Shown: in pieces, positions 44,397 to 52,766 of the stretch
Layout of the letters: the number at the start of each line of letters is the position of its first letter
Numbering within the stretch: position 1 is the first letter of the stretch
Assembly: GCA_944384505.1 (NCBI GenBank)
Contig: CALWTQ010000018.1
Span: forward strand, 1-52,766
DNA length: 52,766 nucleotides
Direction of reading: 5' to 3'
Source of the DNA: an uncultured Mediterraneibacter sp.
GTDB lineage: Bacteria; Bacillota; Clostridia; Lachnospirales; Lachnospiraceae
The notes under the pieces: generated by a model
The model's database searches: none
What the model was told of the DNA's origin: nothing
What the model saw: the letters and a program-made list of their open reading frames with translations, nothing else
Translations under genes and position numbers: made by a program

Positions 44397-45944
44397 TTAT
44401 AATTCTATAATCTCATCATCCGGAAGCTGAGCAAAGTCCGCCGCCTCTTTCTCCGCCTCCGCTCTCTCAAGATGTCTGGAATTGATCTGGTACACAAGCC
44501 CAAGGATCTGAATTGTAATCAAAGGCGTCATTGCGACCATAGCGACCACGCCAAACGCATCTGTAACAATATTTCCGCCCACACTCACACAGGCTCCCAT
44601 AGCAAAGGGAAGCAAAAATGTAGCAGTCATCGGACCGGAAGCCACTCCGCCGGAGTCGAACGCGATCGCCGTAAATATCTTCGGCACAAAAAATGAAAGC
44701 ACAAGCGCCACTGCGTACCCGGGGATCACGAACCAGAAGATAGAGATCCCGGTCAGGACACGGATCATGGCAAGTCCCAGGGACACTGCCACGCCGATGG
44801 AAAGGCTTAAGCTCATGGCTCCGGCGCTGATGCTGCCGGATGTAATATCCTCAACCTGACGGGTCAGTACGAAGACCGCCGGTTCCGCACGGACGATGAA
44901 GTATCCGATCAGCATGCCGATCGGCACGATCACCCATTTGTACGGGTTGTCAGCCAGCACCTGGCCCAGATAATTACCTGCCGGCATGAACCCGGTATTT
45001 ACTCCTGTAAGGAAGAGAACCAGACCTGCATAGGTGTACACCATACCCACTGCGGTCTTGATCAGCATCCTCTTCTGCATCCTGCGAAATACAATCTGGA
45101 AAATCACAAAGAATACAATAATCGGCATAAGTGAAACCGCCATTTCACTCATGTATTCTGGAAGCTCTTCCGCGAACAGCTTCCACAGTTCAACGGAATC
45201 GCTGATCTCAGGGACTCTGCTCGGCACATATTCCACGCTGTCCGGGCGATAAATCAGACTTAATACCAGAACGGATAGAATCGGTCCCACAGAGGACAGC
45301 GCCACAAGACCGAAACTGTCATCCTCAGCCCGCTCATCGCTTCGGATCGCCGAGATACCGATACCAAACGCCATGATAAACGGTACAGTCATCGGTCCTG
45401 TGGTTACGCCGCCCGCGTCAAAGGCCACTGCGATAAAATCTCCAGGCGCCAGAAATGCCAGCACAAATACGATAAGGTACAGCCCGATGAGCATATGTGC
45501 AAGACTGATGCTAAAAAGCATTCGCAAAAGCGCGGCAACCAGGAAAACGCCCACTCCAAACGCTACTGACAGTACCAGAACCATATTCGGCACTGCTGGA
45601 ACCTGTTCCGCCAGCACCTGCAGGTCCGGCTCGGATATCGTAACAATGAATCCAAGGATAAACGTCAGCACGATCATAAGCCACAGTTTCCTCGTCTGCG
45701 TCATACAGGTCCCCACATTTTCACCGATGGGCGTCATGGCCATCTCCGCGCCCAGGGTAAAAAACATCATCCCCGTGATCAGCAGCACCGCCCCCAGAAG
45801 AAACGCGAGAAGGATTCCCGGTTCAAGAGGCGCTATCGTAAAGCACAGTACCAGCACGATCGCAATGATCGGAAGCACCGCCTTCAAAGTTTCATTCAGT
45901 TTCTCCAATAATTTCTCTTTTAATTTTGTTGTTCTAAAACTCAC
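44397..45944 (-). CDS. DUF1538 integral membrane protein, two-domain
   Basis: This 515-residue protein has about 12-14 membrane helices in two homologous halves. Each half contains a near-repeated motif: FIAVAFDAGGVTTGPMTVPFIMAFGIG (about 170-196) and FTAIAFDSGGVASGPMTATFLLPFAMG (about 425-450). The doubled AFDxGGVxxGPMT motif suggests an inverted or tandem transporter fold. DUF1538 is of unknown function and is commonly encoded beside PII-like genes, as here. The start is probably GTG at 45944; no strong ribosome binding site is visible. Confidence 0.9.
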   Translation of the reverse strand: MSFRTTKLKEKLLEKLNETLKAVLPIIAIVLVLCFTIAPLEPGILLAFLLGAVLLITGMMFFTLGAEMAMTPIGENVGTCMTQTRKLWLMIVLTFILGFIVTISEPDLQVLAEQVPAVPNMVLVLSVAFGVGVFLVAALLRMLFSISLAHMLIGLYLIVFVLAFLAPGDFIAVAFDAGGVTTGPMTVPFIMAFGIGISAIRSDERAEDDSFGLVALSSVGPILSVLVLSLIYRPDSVEYVPSRVPEISDSVELWKLFAEELPEYMSEMAVSLMPIIVFFVIFQIVFRRMQKRMLIKTAVGMVYTYAGLVLFLTGVNTGFMPAGNYLGQVLADNPYKWVIVPIGMLIGYFIVRAEPAVFVLTRQVEDITSGSISAGAMSLSLSIGVAVSLGLAMIRVLTGISIFWFVIPGYAVALVLSFFVPKIFTAIAFDSGGVASGPMTATFLLPFAMGACVSVGGNIVTDAFGVVAMVAMTPLITIQILGLVYQINSRHLERAEAEKEAADFAQLPDDEIIEL

Positions 45945-45967
45945 TCAGTCCCTGCCTTTCATTCATA

Positions 45968-47968
45968 TCAGGAGAGCATCTTAAGGAAATCTTCTTCCGA
46001 TATAATCTGCACTCCAAGTTCTCTTGCTTTCCTGTTCTTGGATGAGGTGGAATTTATGTCGTTGTTGATCAGATAATTCGTCCTGGACGTCACGCTTCCC
46101 GTGACCTTTCCGCCGCGCTTCTCAATCTCCTCTTTTACCTCAGCCCGGTTGGCAAAGTGCTCCACACTTCCGGTAATCACAAAATTCACTCCCTCAAACC
46201 TTCTGCTGTCTTCTGTCACCTCCTCTTTCATGATCTCCACCTCGTCTAAAAGACGGCGGAAGAGATCTCTGTGCTCTTCCTCTTCAAAGTACTCCACATA
46301 AGTCCGGGCGATCACTTCGCCCACTCCGGAAATCTCATCCAGCTCCTCCTCAGAGGCGTTTAGTACTCTGTCCGGGTCATTTCCAAGCGCCCTGCAGATC
46401 ACCTTTGCATTGGCGATCCCGATATTGGGAATTCCCAGGCTGTACACAAGCCGGGGCAGCGTCGTCCGGCGGGCGCGCTCAACGCTGTTTTTCAGATTTT
46501 CATAAGACTTTTCCCCAAAGCCGTCCATGCTTTTGATCTCTTCCTCCCAGCGGTCCAGATGGAACAGATCTGTAAAGTCCTTCACATAGCCGTTCATAAT
46601 GAACTTCTCCAGTGTTGCTTCGGAAAGTCCCTCGATGTTCATGGCGTCGCGGCTTACGAACAGAGTAAATGATTTCACATGCTTTGCCTGGCACTTCGGA
46701 TTGGTGCAGTACAGCGTCTTAGTCTCATTATCCATGGAGATCTTTGTGGCTCCGCCGCACACAGGACAGGCCTCAGGAATATCCTTCACGCCGCTTCTCG
46801 TCAGATTCTCCGCGATCTGGGGAATGATCATATTCGCCTTATAGACAGTGATCGTATCGCCCACTCCTAATTCCAGTTCCTCCATGATGCTGATATTGTG
46901 GACGCTGGCGCGGCTCACCGTGGTCCCTTCCAGTTCCACCGGATCAAAGATCGCCACAGGGTTAATCAGGCCGGTTCTTGAAGGACTCCACTCGATCTCG
47001 CGCAGAGTCGTCTCCCGCATCTCGTCCGCCCATTTAAACGCAAATGAATCTCTCGGAAATTTCGCCGTGGTTCCGAGGGATTCGCCATATGCAATATCAT
47101 CATAGACAAGGACCAGGCCGTCCGACGGCACCTGGTTGTTCTCAATATGCTGCGCAAACCATTCCACTTCCTGCTCTATCGTCTCCCGTGTCACCGGATG
47201 ATTTTCCACCACGTCAAATCCCTGGCTCTCCAGCCATTTCATCTGATACAGGCGGGAATTGTGGAAATCCTCCCCCTCCGCCCGCACCAGGCTGAACGCA
47301 TAGAACCGCACATTCCTCTTTGCCGTAATCTCATTATTGAGCTGACGCACAGATCCGCTGCACAGATTACGCGGATTTTTATATTTTGCGTCCGCATCCC
47401 CGATCTCCTCATTGATTTTCTCAAAATCTTTGTAGGAAATAACTGCCTCCCCGCGCAGAACAAGCTCTCCCTGGAAAGGAATGTGCAGGGGAATGTTTTT
47501 GAACACTCTCGCGTTATTCGTGATCACTTCTCCCACTTCCCCATTGCCGCGAGTGACTGCCTTTTCAAGTTCTCCTCCCCTGTAGGTCAGGACAACGGTC
47601 AGTCCGTCCAGCTTCCAGGAGATCATAGCCGTCTGGTCCCCCAGAAATTCCTTGAGCCGTTCGACGTCTTTCGTCTTATCCAGAGAAAGCATGGGCCTCT
47701 CATGACGCTCTTTCGGGAGCTCGCTCAGCACTTCATACCCGACATTCACCGTGGGGCTTGACGCAAGCGTTGTGTTCAGCTCTTTTTCCAGGCCAAGAAG
47801 TTCATCATAGAGCTGGTCATACTCATAATTGCTCATGATCTCTGTATTTTCCTGCTCATATGCCCTTCGCGCCCGGTTCAGAAGATCCACCAGCTCACGC
47901 ATCCGTTTCATCCTGCTGTCCGTATTCTCCGCCTTATGATCTGCCCTGTTTTCTATCTGTTCTGCCAT
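45968..47968 (-). CDS. ligA: NAD-dependent DNA ligase LigA
   Basis: This 666-residue protein has an N-terminal Ia domain, the AMP-accepting Lys119 in SWKLDGL, an OB fold, a four-Cys zinc finger (CPVCGG...CTNPKC), HhH repeats and a C-terminal BRCT domain (FEGVNFVITGSVEHFANRAEVKEEI). It seals nicks in replication and repair using NAD+. GGAGG precedes the ATG. It overlaps the pseudouridine synthase gene by 35 bp. Confidence 0.97.
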   Translation of the reverse strand: MAEQIENRADHKAENTDSRMKRMRELVDLLNRARRAYEQENTEIMSNYEYDQLYDELLGLEKELNTTLASSPTVNVGYEVLSELPKERHERPMLSLDKTKDVERLKEFLGDQTAMISWKLDGLTVVLTYRGGELEKAVTRGNGEVGEVITNNARVFKNIPLHIPFQGELVLRGEAVISYKDFEKINEEIGDADAKYKNPRNLCSGSVRQLNNEITAKRNVRFYAFSLVRAEGEDFHNSRLYQMKWLESQGFDVVENHPVTRETIEQEVEWFAQHIENNQVPSDGLVLVYDDIAYGESLGTTAKFPRDSFAFKWADEMRETTLREIEWSPSRTGLINPVAIFDPVELEGTTVSRASVHNISIMEELELGVGDTITVYKANMIIPQIAENLTRSGVKDIPEACPVCGGATKISMDNETKTLYCTNPKCQAKHVKSFTLFVSRDAMNIEGLSEATLEKFIMNGYVKDFTDLFHLDRWEEEIKSMDGFGEKSYENLKNSVERARRTTLPRLVYSLGIPNIGIANAKVICRALGNDPDRVLNASEEELDEISGVGEVIARTYVEYFEEEEHRDLFRRLLDEVEIMKEEVTEDSRRFEGVNFVITGSVEHFANRAEVKEEIEKRGGKVTGSVTSRTNYLINNDINSTSSKNRKARELGVQIISEEDFLKMLS

Positions 47969-48716
47969 CTGCGGCCTCCTGTCTGTTTATCATCTTATAG
48001 AGCTCTTCCAGCTCCGCGTCTGTCACCTTCCGGTACTGTCCCTCTTTCAGGCTTCCCAGCCGGATATTCATGACCCGCACTCTCAGAAGATCTCTCACCT
48101 CATACCCCAGCGCGCTGCACATGCGGCGAATCTGCCGGTTCATCCCCTGGGTCAGGATAATAGAAAAAGTATACTTCCCGATCTTCTCAACCTGGCACGG
48201 CCTGGTCACTGTGTCCAGGATCTCCACGCCTCCTGACATCTGCGCGATGAATTCATCCGTGATCTCCTTGTCCACTGTGACTCTGTATTCCTTCTCATGG
48301 CGGTTCGCCGCGCGCATCATCCGGTTAATAATATCCCCGTTGTTCGTCATCAGAAGAAGCCCTCTGGAATCCTTATCCAGACGTCCCGCATAAGTCACCC
48401 GCACCGGATAGTTCAGAAATCTTACAATGCTGTCCCTCTCCCGGCGGTCTTCCGTGCAGACAATTCCCCTGGGCTTGTTCACTGCGAGCAGGACCATCTC
48501 ATCCTGCCTGGACACTACTTTGCGCCCGACTTTTACCTCCTGCCCCGGCGCAACGCGCATTCCGGTCACAGCAGTTTCCCCGTCCACTGTAACCTGCCCT
48601 TTCTCAATAAGCCGGTCCGCCTCTCTTCTGGAGCAGACGCCCGCCTCACTCAGATACTTATTCAGCCGTACCGGCTCTTTTTTCTGCAGGAACTCATCTC
48701 TGATCCGATTACTCAC
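47934..48716 (-). CDS. RluF/RsuA-family rRNA pseudouridine synthase
   Basis: This protein of about 260 residues has an N-terminal S4 RNA-binding domain (RLNKYLSEAGVCSRREADRLI) and the catalytic Asp in GRLDKDSRGLLLMTN. NRHEKEYRVTV and GMNRQIRRMCSALGYEV resemble RluF, which modifies U2604 of 23S rRNA. The start is likely GTG at 48716, with GGAG 9 bp upstream, overlapping the DHHW gene stop. A GTG at 48731 is the alternative. Confidence 0.9.
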   Translation of the reverse strand: MSNRIRDEFLQKKEPVRLNKYLSEAGVCSRREADRLIEKGQVTVDGETAVTGMRVAPGQEVKVGRKVVSRQDEMVLLAVNKPRGIVCTEDRRERDSIVRFLNYPVRVTYAGRLDKDSRGLLLMTNNGDIINRMMRAANRHEKEYRVTVDKEITDEFIAQMSGGVEILDTVTRPCQVEKIGKYTFSIILTQGMNRQIRRMCSALGYEVRDLLRVRVMNIRLGSLKEGQYRKVTDAELEELYKMINRQEAADGRTDRKQGRS

Positions 48717-49863
48717 CTGTAAACACTCCACTTATATTATTATCTGTAAAAAACGTATTCCCGCTGTAAAGTATCAGCGCATCCGTTATCCGGTACGTAT
48801 CCATAATCTCGGATATGGTGCCGCTGTAATAACGGGGATCCACCACTATGATCTCTCTGTAATACGGGGTCAGGAACGGAATAAAGCAGTCCGCAAAGGA
48901 ATCCTTTACCACGAGCAGCCTCTTCTGGCTTGTAGAGACAGTCTTTATATCGATTACGGACGTATTGCCGCCCAGAAATACCGCATACTTATCTCTTGTC
49001 TCCAGCTTGGAAGAATCATAGAGAGACGTCCTCTTTTTTGCCTCGTTTACATAGTCGACTATTACATCGTCATCTCCAGATGAAGGGACATAGATATCAA
49101 TCTGCTCTTTCTCATCCAGATTCACGCCGCTCTTAGACGCCAGCACACCGTTAAAGCTGTCTGTAACCGTATAGGACACATAATTGCCTGACACATCCCC
49201 CTGGATTCCAAGGCCGGACGCCGCGCTCTGGAAAGCGTAGAACGCGCCCTGAGTCGTCCAGTGATGATCTGTCTTATAGTATATCTTTTCCGATTTATGA
49301 CTATTCAGGACAGAAAAAACATCAATCCAGGTCACAGTATCCCCCAGCTCCCTCTCAACCATGCTGAAGAGCTGGCGCTGGTCCTCCACCTCGGCAAAGG
49401 CCGGAAGGCTGTCGCTTAACACACAGGCCGCGTCAGGAACCAGCATTACCCTGACCGGGATGTCAGAATAGGTTTCCGCAAATGTCCTCAGCGCGCCGGC
49501 ATTCTCTGAAAGCCTTTCATTTTCGGGCACCGAAATCTCTTCCAGAAGCTGTCCGTCCTTTCCGATATAAACGCCGTTCTCCATCCTGCTCCCGCCCAGA
49601 CGGGCAAGAGACACCTTTATGCTCCGCCACAGATTCCTGCCCACGAACTGGTCGCTCATATAGCTCTCCCACTGCTCCATGAAATCCCCGTCCATGACGG
49701 AAGCAGCCGTAAGCTTCGGCCTCTGCTCCAGCACACGGTTCTCCTGCTCGGACATCTCTTTGCTTGGGATCAGCAGATTAATGATCATCACAAGAAAAAG
49801 TACTAATATAAAACTGATTCCTATGGCGCGTTCAGCGCGCCCGTTTCTTTTCCTCTTGTTCAT
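48709..49863 (-). CDS. DHHW-motif protein (AlgX/AlgJ-like) for cell-surface acylation
   Basis: This 384-residue protein has an N-terminal membrane anchor (about 12-32) and an extracellular SGNH-like domain. The DHHW motif (TDHHWTTQGAFYAF, about 198-211) names the family, and VKDSFADCFIPFL carries a candidate nucleophile serine. Such proteins act with MBOAT acyltransferases to O-acetylate exopolysaccharide or wall polymers. The stop overlaps the pseudouridine synthase start, and the MBOAT gene is 9 bp upstream. Confidence 0.88.
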   Translation of the reverse strand: MNKRKRNGRAERAIGISFILVLFLVMIINLLIPSKEMSEQENRVLEQRPKLTAASVMDGDFMEQWESYMSDQFVGRNLWRSIKVSLARLGGSRMENGVYIGKDGQLLEEISVPENERLSENAGALRTFAETYSDIPVRVMLVPDAACVLSDSLPAFAEVEDQRQLFSMVERELGDTVTWIDVFSVLNSHKSEKIYYKTDHHWTTQGAFYAFQSAASGLGIQGDVSGNYVSYTVTDSFNGVLASKSGVNLDEKEQIDIYVPSSGDDDVIVDYVNEAKKRTSLYDSSKLETRDKYAVFLGGNTSVIDIKTVSTSQKRLLVVKDSFADCFIPFLTPYYREIIVVDPRYYSGTISEIMDTYRITDALILYSGNTFFTDNNISGVFTGE

Positions 49864-49872
49864 AACCCTTCC

Positions 49873-51282
49873 TTAAAATCTGAAATACAAAAACGGATTA
49901 AACGTGTCAGTTACAAGGAACGCCACTGCTATGAAGAAAATCCCTATATAGATGACAGCCGCGGCGGCCGTCCTCCCCCTCCCTCTGCGAAACAGACGGA
50001 TCACACCGTGCAGCAGCCGGAACCCAAACGGGGAAGACCCAAGCACAGCAATCAAATATAGCAGCCAGTGCCCGAACAGCAGAAACGCTCCCTGCGCGTC
50101 TGCTATCCCGGAGCCGCCCCCGACCATCGCCCCCAGGTAGCGCAGGGAATACCCGAGACTGGGGCTGAAGAAGAAGACCCAGCCCACAAGGACAATCACT
50201 CCTGTATAGATTCTCTGCACCGGATAGGGCAGTCCTTCCAGGCTCACACCCCAGATGTATTTCTCCATCACCAGGATCACGCCATAGTATACGCCCCACG
50301 CAATGAAGTTCCACGCAGCGCCGTGCCACATGCCGGTCAGAGCCCATACAACCATAAGATTGAAAATATTCCTCGATACGGAACATCTGTTGCCGCCCAG
50401 AGGGATATACACATATTCCCGGAACCAGGTGCTCAGAGAAATATGCCATCTGCGCCAGAACTCGGTCACACTCCTGGATATATAGGGATAGTCAAAATTC
50501 TTCCTGAATTCAAATCCGAACATCTTCCCAAGGCCGATCGCCATATCCGAATATCCGCTGAAATCAAAATAGATCTGAAACGCATAGGAAAACACTCCGA
50601 TCCATGCCGTGAGCACGGACAAGCTGCCGGCCGGTATATCCGCCACCGTCTCAAAAACGGCCCCTGTCGAATTAGCTATAATCACTTTTTTCGCCAGCCC
50701 GATGATAAAGTACATCGCCCCCTGACCGATCCTGTGTATATTGATCTTCCTGCTGCGGAGCTGCTCTTCAATGTCTGAGTACCGCACGATGGGCCCTGCA
50801 ATAAGCTGGGGAAACATGCTGATGTAAAGAGCGAAATACAGAATATTCTTCTGAGGCCTGGCGTCCTTCCTGTAGACGTCCAGTATGTAAGAAATCGCCT
50901 GGAAAGTATAGAAAGAGATTCCAACAGGCAGGGGCAGTTCCCGGTACGGTATATCCACAGGGAGCACAGCGTTGACTGTTTCTATGAGGAATCCGTAGTA
51001 TTTGAAAAATCCAAGGATGAGCAGATTCACCACAACGGCAAAAGTAACGCTCAGCTTTGCCTTTCTGGGGTCTTCCTCGTGATTTTTAATGTCCTGACCG
51101 CAGAAATAGTTCAGGACAATGGAAAGAATCATAAGCACGACATAAACCGGCTCGCCCCACGCATAGAAAAACAGACTTGCCAGTAGCAGGACTATATTCT
51201 TCGCCTTATCAGGGACAAGATAGTAAACTGCCAGAACAATCGGCAGAAATAAAAACAAAAATGTAATACTGCTGAATAACAT
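49873..51282 (-). CDS. MBOAT-family O-acyltransferase (AlgI/DltB-like)
   Basis: This 469-residue membrane protein has about 10-12 helices and the MBOAT motifs FWRRWHISLSTWFREYVYIPLGGN and MWHGAAWNFIAWGVYYG, which includes the conserved active-site His. It passes acyl groups across the membrane to an extracellular sugar acceptor. The neighbouring DHHW and SGNH proteins probably complete the transfer. Target polymer is unknown. Confidence 0.94.
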   Translation of the reverse strand: MLFSSITFLFLFLPIVLAVYYLVPDKAKNIVLLLASLFFYAWGEPVYVVLMILSIVLNYFCGQDIKNHEEDPRKAKLSVTFAVVVNLLILGFFKYYGFLIETVNAVLPVDIPYRELPLPVGISFYTFQAISYILDVYRKDARPQKNILYFALYISMFPQLIAGPIVRYSDIEEQLRSRKINIHRIGQGAMYFIIGLAKKVIIANSTGAVFETVADIPAGSLSVLTAWIGVFSYAFQIYFDFSGYSDMAIGLGKMFGFEFRKNFDYPYISRSVTEFWRRWHISLSTWFREYVYIPLGGNRCSVSRNIFNLMVVWALTGMWHGAAWNFIAWGVYYGVILVMEKYIWGVSLEGLPYPVQRIYTGVIVLVGWVFFFSPSLGYSLRYLGAMVGGGSGIADAQGAFLLFGHWLLYLIAVLGSSPFGFRLLHGVIRLFRRGRGRTAAAAVIYIGIFFIAVAFLVTDTFNPFLYFRF

Positions 51283-51299
51283 CCGCTATATTTCCTCTC

Positions 51300-51785
51300 T
51301 TAAAGGCTGCTGCCAAAGACTTCCAGATATTGCTGGGCGTCCGCTGACACAGCGTAAAAAATATATCTGCCCCGGACGCTCAGAACCGCATTGTCCAGAA
51401 GATTCGCCTCCTCGGGCGCATATCCTTCAAAATCATTCTTCCGCGCGGCAATTCTCTCCTCAATCGCGGCCGTGACTTCCTGCACCTGATCATCACTCTT
51501 CACCCTGATGAGGAGCACTTCATCCGCAGACATACTGGCGTCGGACGCATAGTACATCACCCCTGAATAATCCGCCGCGGTCAGGCCGAAATTCCGCTTG
51601 AACCGGGAGTCCTCCTGCCTGGTCAGCCCGTCTGTGTCCAGCGCGCTCTCCACATCCTTCTCCATATCTTCAAAAGGCCTGCTGCTGCCGCTCATATTCA
51701 GCATAAGCAGGACAATAAACGCAATGATCAATGCAAGTACAACATATTTCATAATGTAGGCAATCTTCGGTCTTCCTGATGTCAT
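51300..51785 (-). CDS. DUF4358-domain membrane-anchored protein
   Basis: This 161-residue protein has one N-terminal membrane helix (about 12-30) and an extracellular DUF4358 domain (FGLTAADYSGVMYYASDASMSADEVLLIRV...), of unknown function. It is commonly placed in clostridial surface-acylation sets. It overlaps the SGNH gene stop by 4 bp (ATGA), so the two are coupled. Confidence 0.85.
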   Translation of the reverse strand: MTSGRPKIAYIMKYVVLALIIAFIVLLMLNMSGSSRPFEDMEKDVESALDTDGLTRQEDSRFKRNFGLTAADYSGVMYYASDASMSADEVLLIRVKSDDQVQEVTAAIEERIAARKNDFEGYAPEEANLLDNAVLSVRGRYIFYAVSADAQQYLEVFGSSL

Positions 51786-52543
51786 AATGCCGCCACCTCC
51801 GCCATGCGCTGCGCCCAGACAGGATAGAAAGCCGCTTTAAAATGAACGCCGTCCTGCTCATAGTACTCATCCTGTACAAGATCTGTATTATCAATAAATC
51901 CTATCTGCATATCATCGCACAGCGTCTTTAATGCTTCGTTATAATCGGGAATCTTCTCAAAGACCGGCTTCTCCGCAGCCACGTCCGATGATACCGGAAA
52001 GATTGAGTTCACAAATATGTGAACGTCCGGAACATCCGCCTCAATCTTCTCTACAACCGCTGTATACTCTTCAATGAAAACATCTATGTCCCCGTTTGTA
52101 GCTTCCACATCATTCATGCCAAGGGAAAGAAAAACAATGCGCGGTGACAGCTCCTGCACCTGGGAAATCAGATCATCCGTCTCATTGAGATGGACGCCGA
52201 TGCCGGCCGCCACGCTGGACGCATTCAGCACATCATACCCGGTAAAGCCTGCCGTGATAGAATCTCCCATAACCACCGCGCCTGTAAACTTCTCCTTAAT
52301 ACTCCGCGCGTCCTCCTCGTTGTTGTCCTGCTGTTCCAGCAGACTAATTTTCTCTTCAATGGCCGAGATACTTCCCGCTTCTTCCGCCTTAATATAATCC
52401 ACGCCCGCAGAAATGTCGGTTCCCCGATTTACAATCCCGCTGATCCCCCGGATAATCAGAATTATAACAAGTACTGCCAGAACCGCGCATCCGCCGAGAA
52501 GAAGCTTTTTCTTTGTGTTCTGTTTAATCTTAATTGTTCTCAT
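51782..52543 (-). CDS. Membrane-anchored SGNH/GDSL hydrolase
   Basis: This 253-residue protein has an N-terminal helix (about 14-33), a helical linker, and a GDSL-type domain. Nucleophile Ser95 is in VVMGDSITAGF, the oxyanion Gly and Asn in SLGMNDVE, and Asp231-His234 in DGVHFKA. It probably adds or removes acyl groups outside the cell with the MBOAT protein. It is first in the four-gene acylation operon; the ribosome binding site is weak. Confidence 0.9.
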   Translation of the reverse strand: MRTIKIKQNTKKKLLLGGCAVLAVLVIILIIRGISGIVNRGTDISAGVDYIKAEEAGSISAIEEKISLLEQQDNNEEDARSIKEKFTGAVVMGDSITAGFTGYDVLNASSVAAGIGVHLNETDDLISQVQELSPRIVFLSLGMNDVEATNGDIDVFIEEYTAVVEKIEADVPDVHIFVNSIFPVSSDVAAEKPVFEKIPDYNEALKTLCDDMQIGFIDNTDLVQDEYYEQDGVHFKAAFYPVWAQRMAEVAAL

Positions 52544-52645
52544 TTATATATCCAAATATTACACTGTATCTTAGTTGCATTTCTTTTGTCCAAAGCTTTT
52601 CTGTCACTTTTACCGCATTTTGATAAAAAAGTGCATACCTTTATA

Positions 52646-52674
52646 ATAATACTTTTTTTGCACCTAAAAGTCAA
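52646..52674 (-). promoter_or_regulatory. Promoter of the surface-acylation operon
   Basis: On the minus strand TTGACT (52669-52674) and TATTAT (52646-52651) have a 17-bp spacer. The remaining right edge (52675-52766) is AT-rich with no gene seen. Confidence 0.6.
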
Positions 52675-52766
52675 TGACGGCCCCTTTGATGTATGTGTCA
52701 AGTAATCATGGGCACTTTTTTTCATTTATTAATGTCAGTTTATTTCTTTAATTTTCAGATAATTCT

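Overview
The window looks like a chromosomal piece of a spore-forming, Gram-positive Clostridia bacterium, most likely Lachnospiraceae. The reasons are spoIIAA-spoIIAB-sigF and spoVAA-spoVAB, a valS gene with a T-box leader, lipoprotein-anchored sugar ABC importers, strong AGGAGG ribosome binding sites and moderate GC. The species cannot be named from the sequence alone. No rRNA, tRNA, CRISPR array, transposase or phage gene was seen.

Layout. 1-823: a 5'-truncated copy of a long palindromic repeat, then an aldo/keto reductase with a ferredoxin tail (824-1957). 2144-5764: one very large MacB/FtsX-type ABC protein. 5851-6617: second repeat copy. 6617-13139 (minus): sugar cluster 1, an operon of substrate-binding lipoprotein, ATPase, permease, TIM-barrel isomerase, Gfo/Idh/MocA oxidoreductase and a second TIM-barrel isomerase, with a divergent LacI regulator. 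14785-24462: sugar cluster 2. Its minus operon holds a VOC protein, permease, binding protein, ATPase, a SIS isomerase (PHI-like) and an HPS/KGPDC-family lyase. Its plus arm holds a two-subunit transketolase, a ROK regulator and a D-psicose/D-tagatose 3-epimerase-family enzyme. The two arms share a divergent promoter flanked by twin AACATNNATGTT palindromes. 24627-25933: spoVAB, spoVAA and a small membrane protein. 26448-30180: AraC regulator, APC amino-acid permease and M18 aminopeptidase. 30264-31728: the spoIIA operon. 31896-36944: TPR protein, a 44-residue small protein, folC and an LTA-synthase-like sulfatase. 37057-40218: valS and its T-box. 40282-41049: third repeat copy. 41039-45944: glucosaminidase, a ClpX paralogue, a tandem PII-like protein and a DUF1538 membrane protein. 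45968-52543: ligA, an RluF-like pseudouridine synthase and a cell-surface acylation set (DHHW, MBOAT, DUF4358, SGNH).

How it works together. Each sugar cluster is a self-contained import, catabolism and regulation unit, and neither has a sugar kinase. In cluster 2, residues that normally hold substrate phosphate in the SIS and HPS-like enzymes appear replaced, so the pathway may act on a non-phosphorylated or otherwise decorated sugar. The spo genes sit in operons of the usual order.

The best candidate for something undescribed is the roughly 766-bp repeat. It has 20-21 bp terminal inverted repeats, two long nested hairpin arms with compensatory changes in their apical stems, and mutually complementary apical loops. 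It has no conserved ORF. Its ends sit at or inside the stop codons of neighbouring genes.
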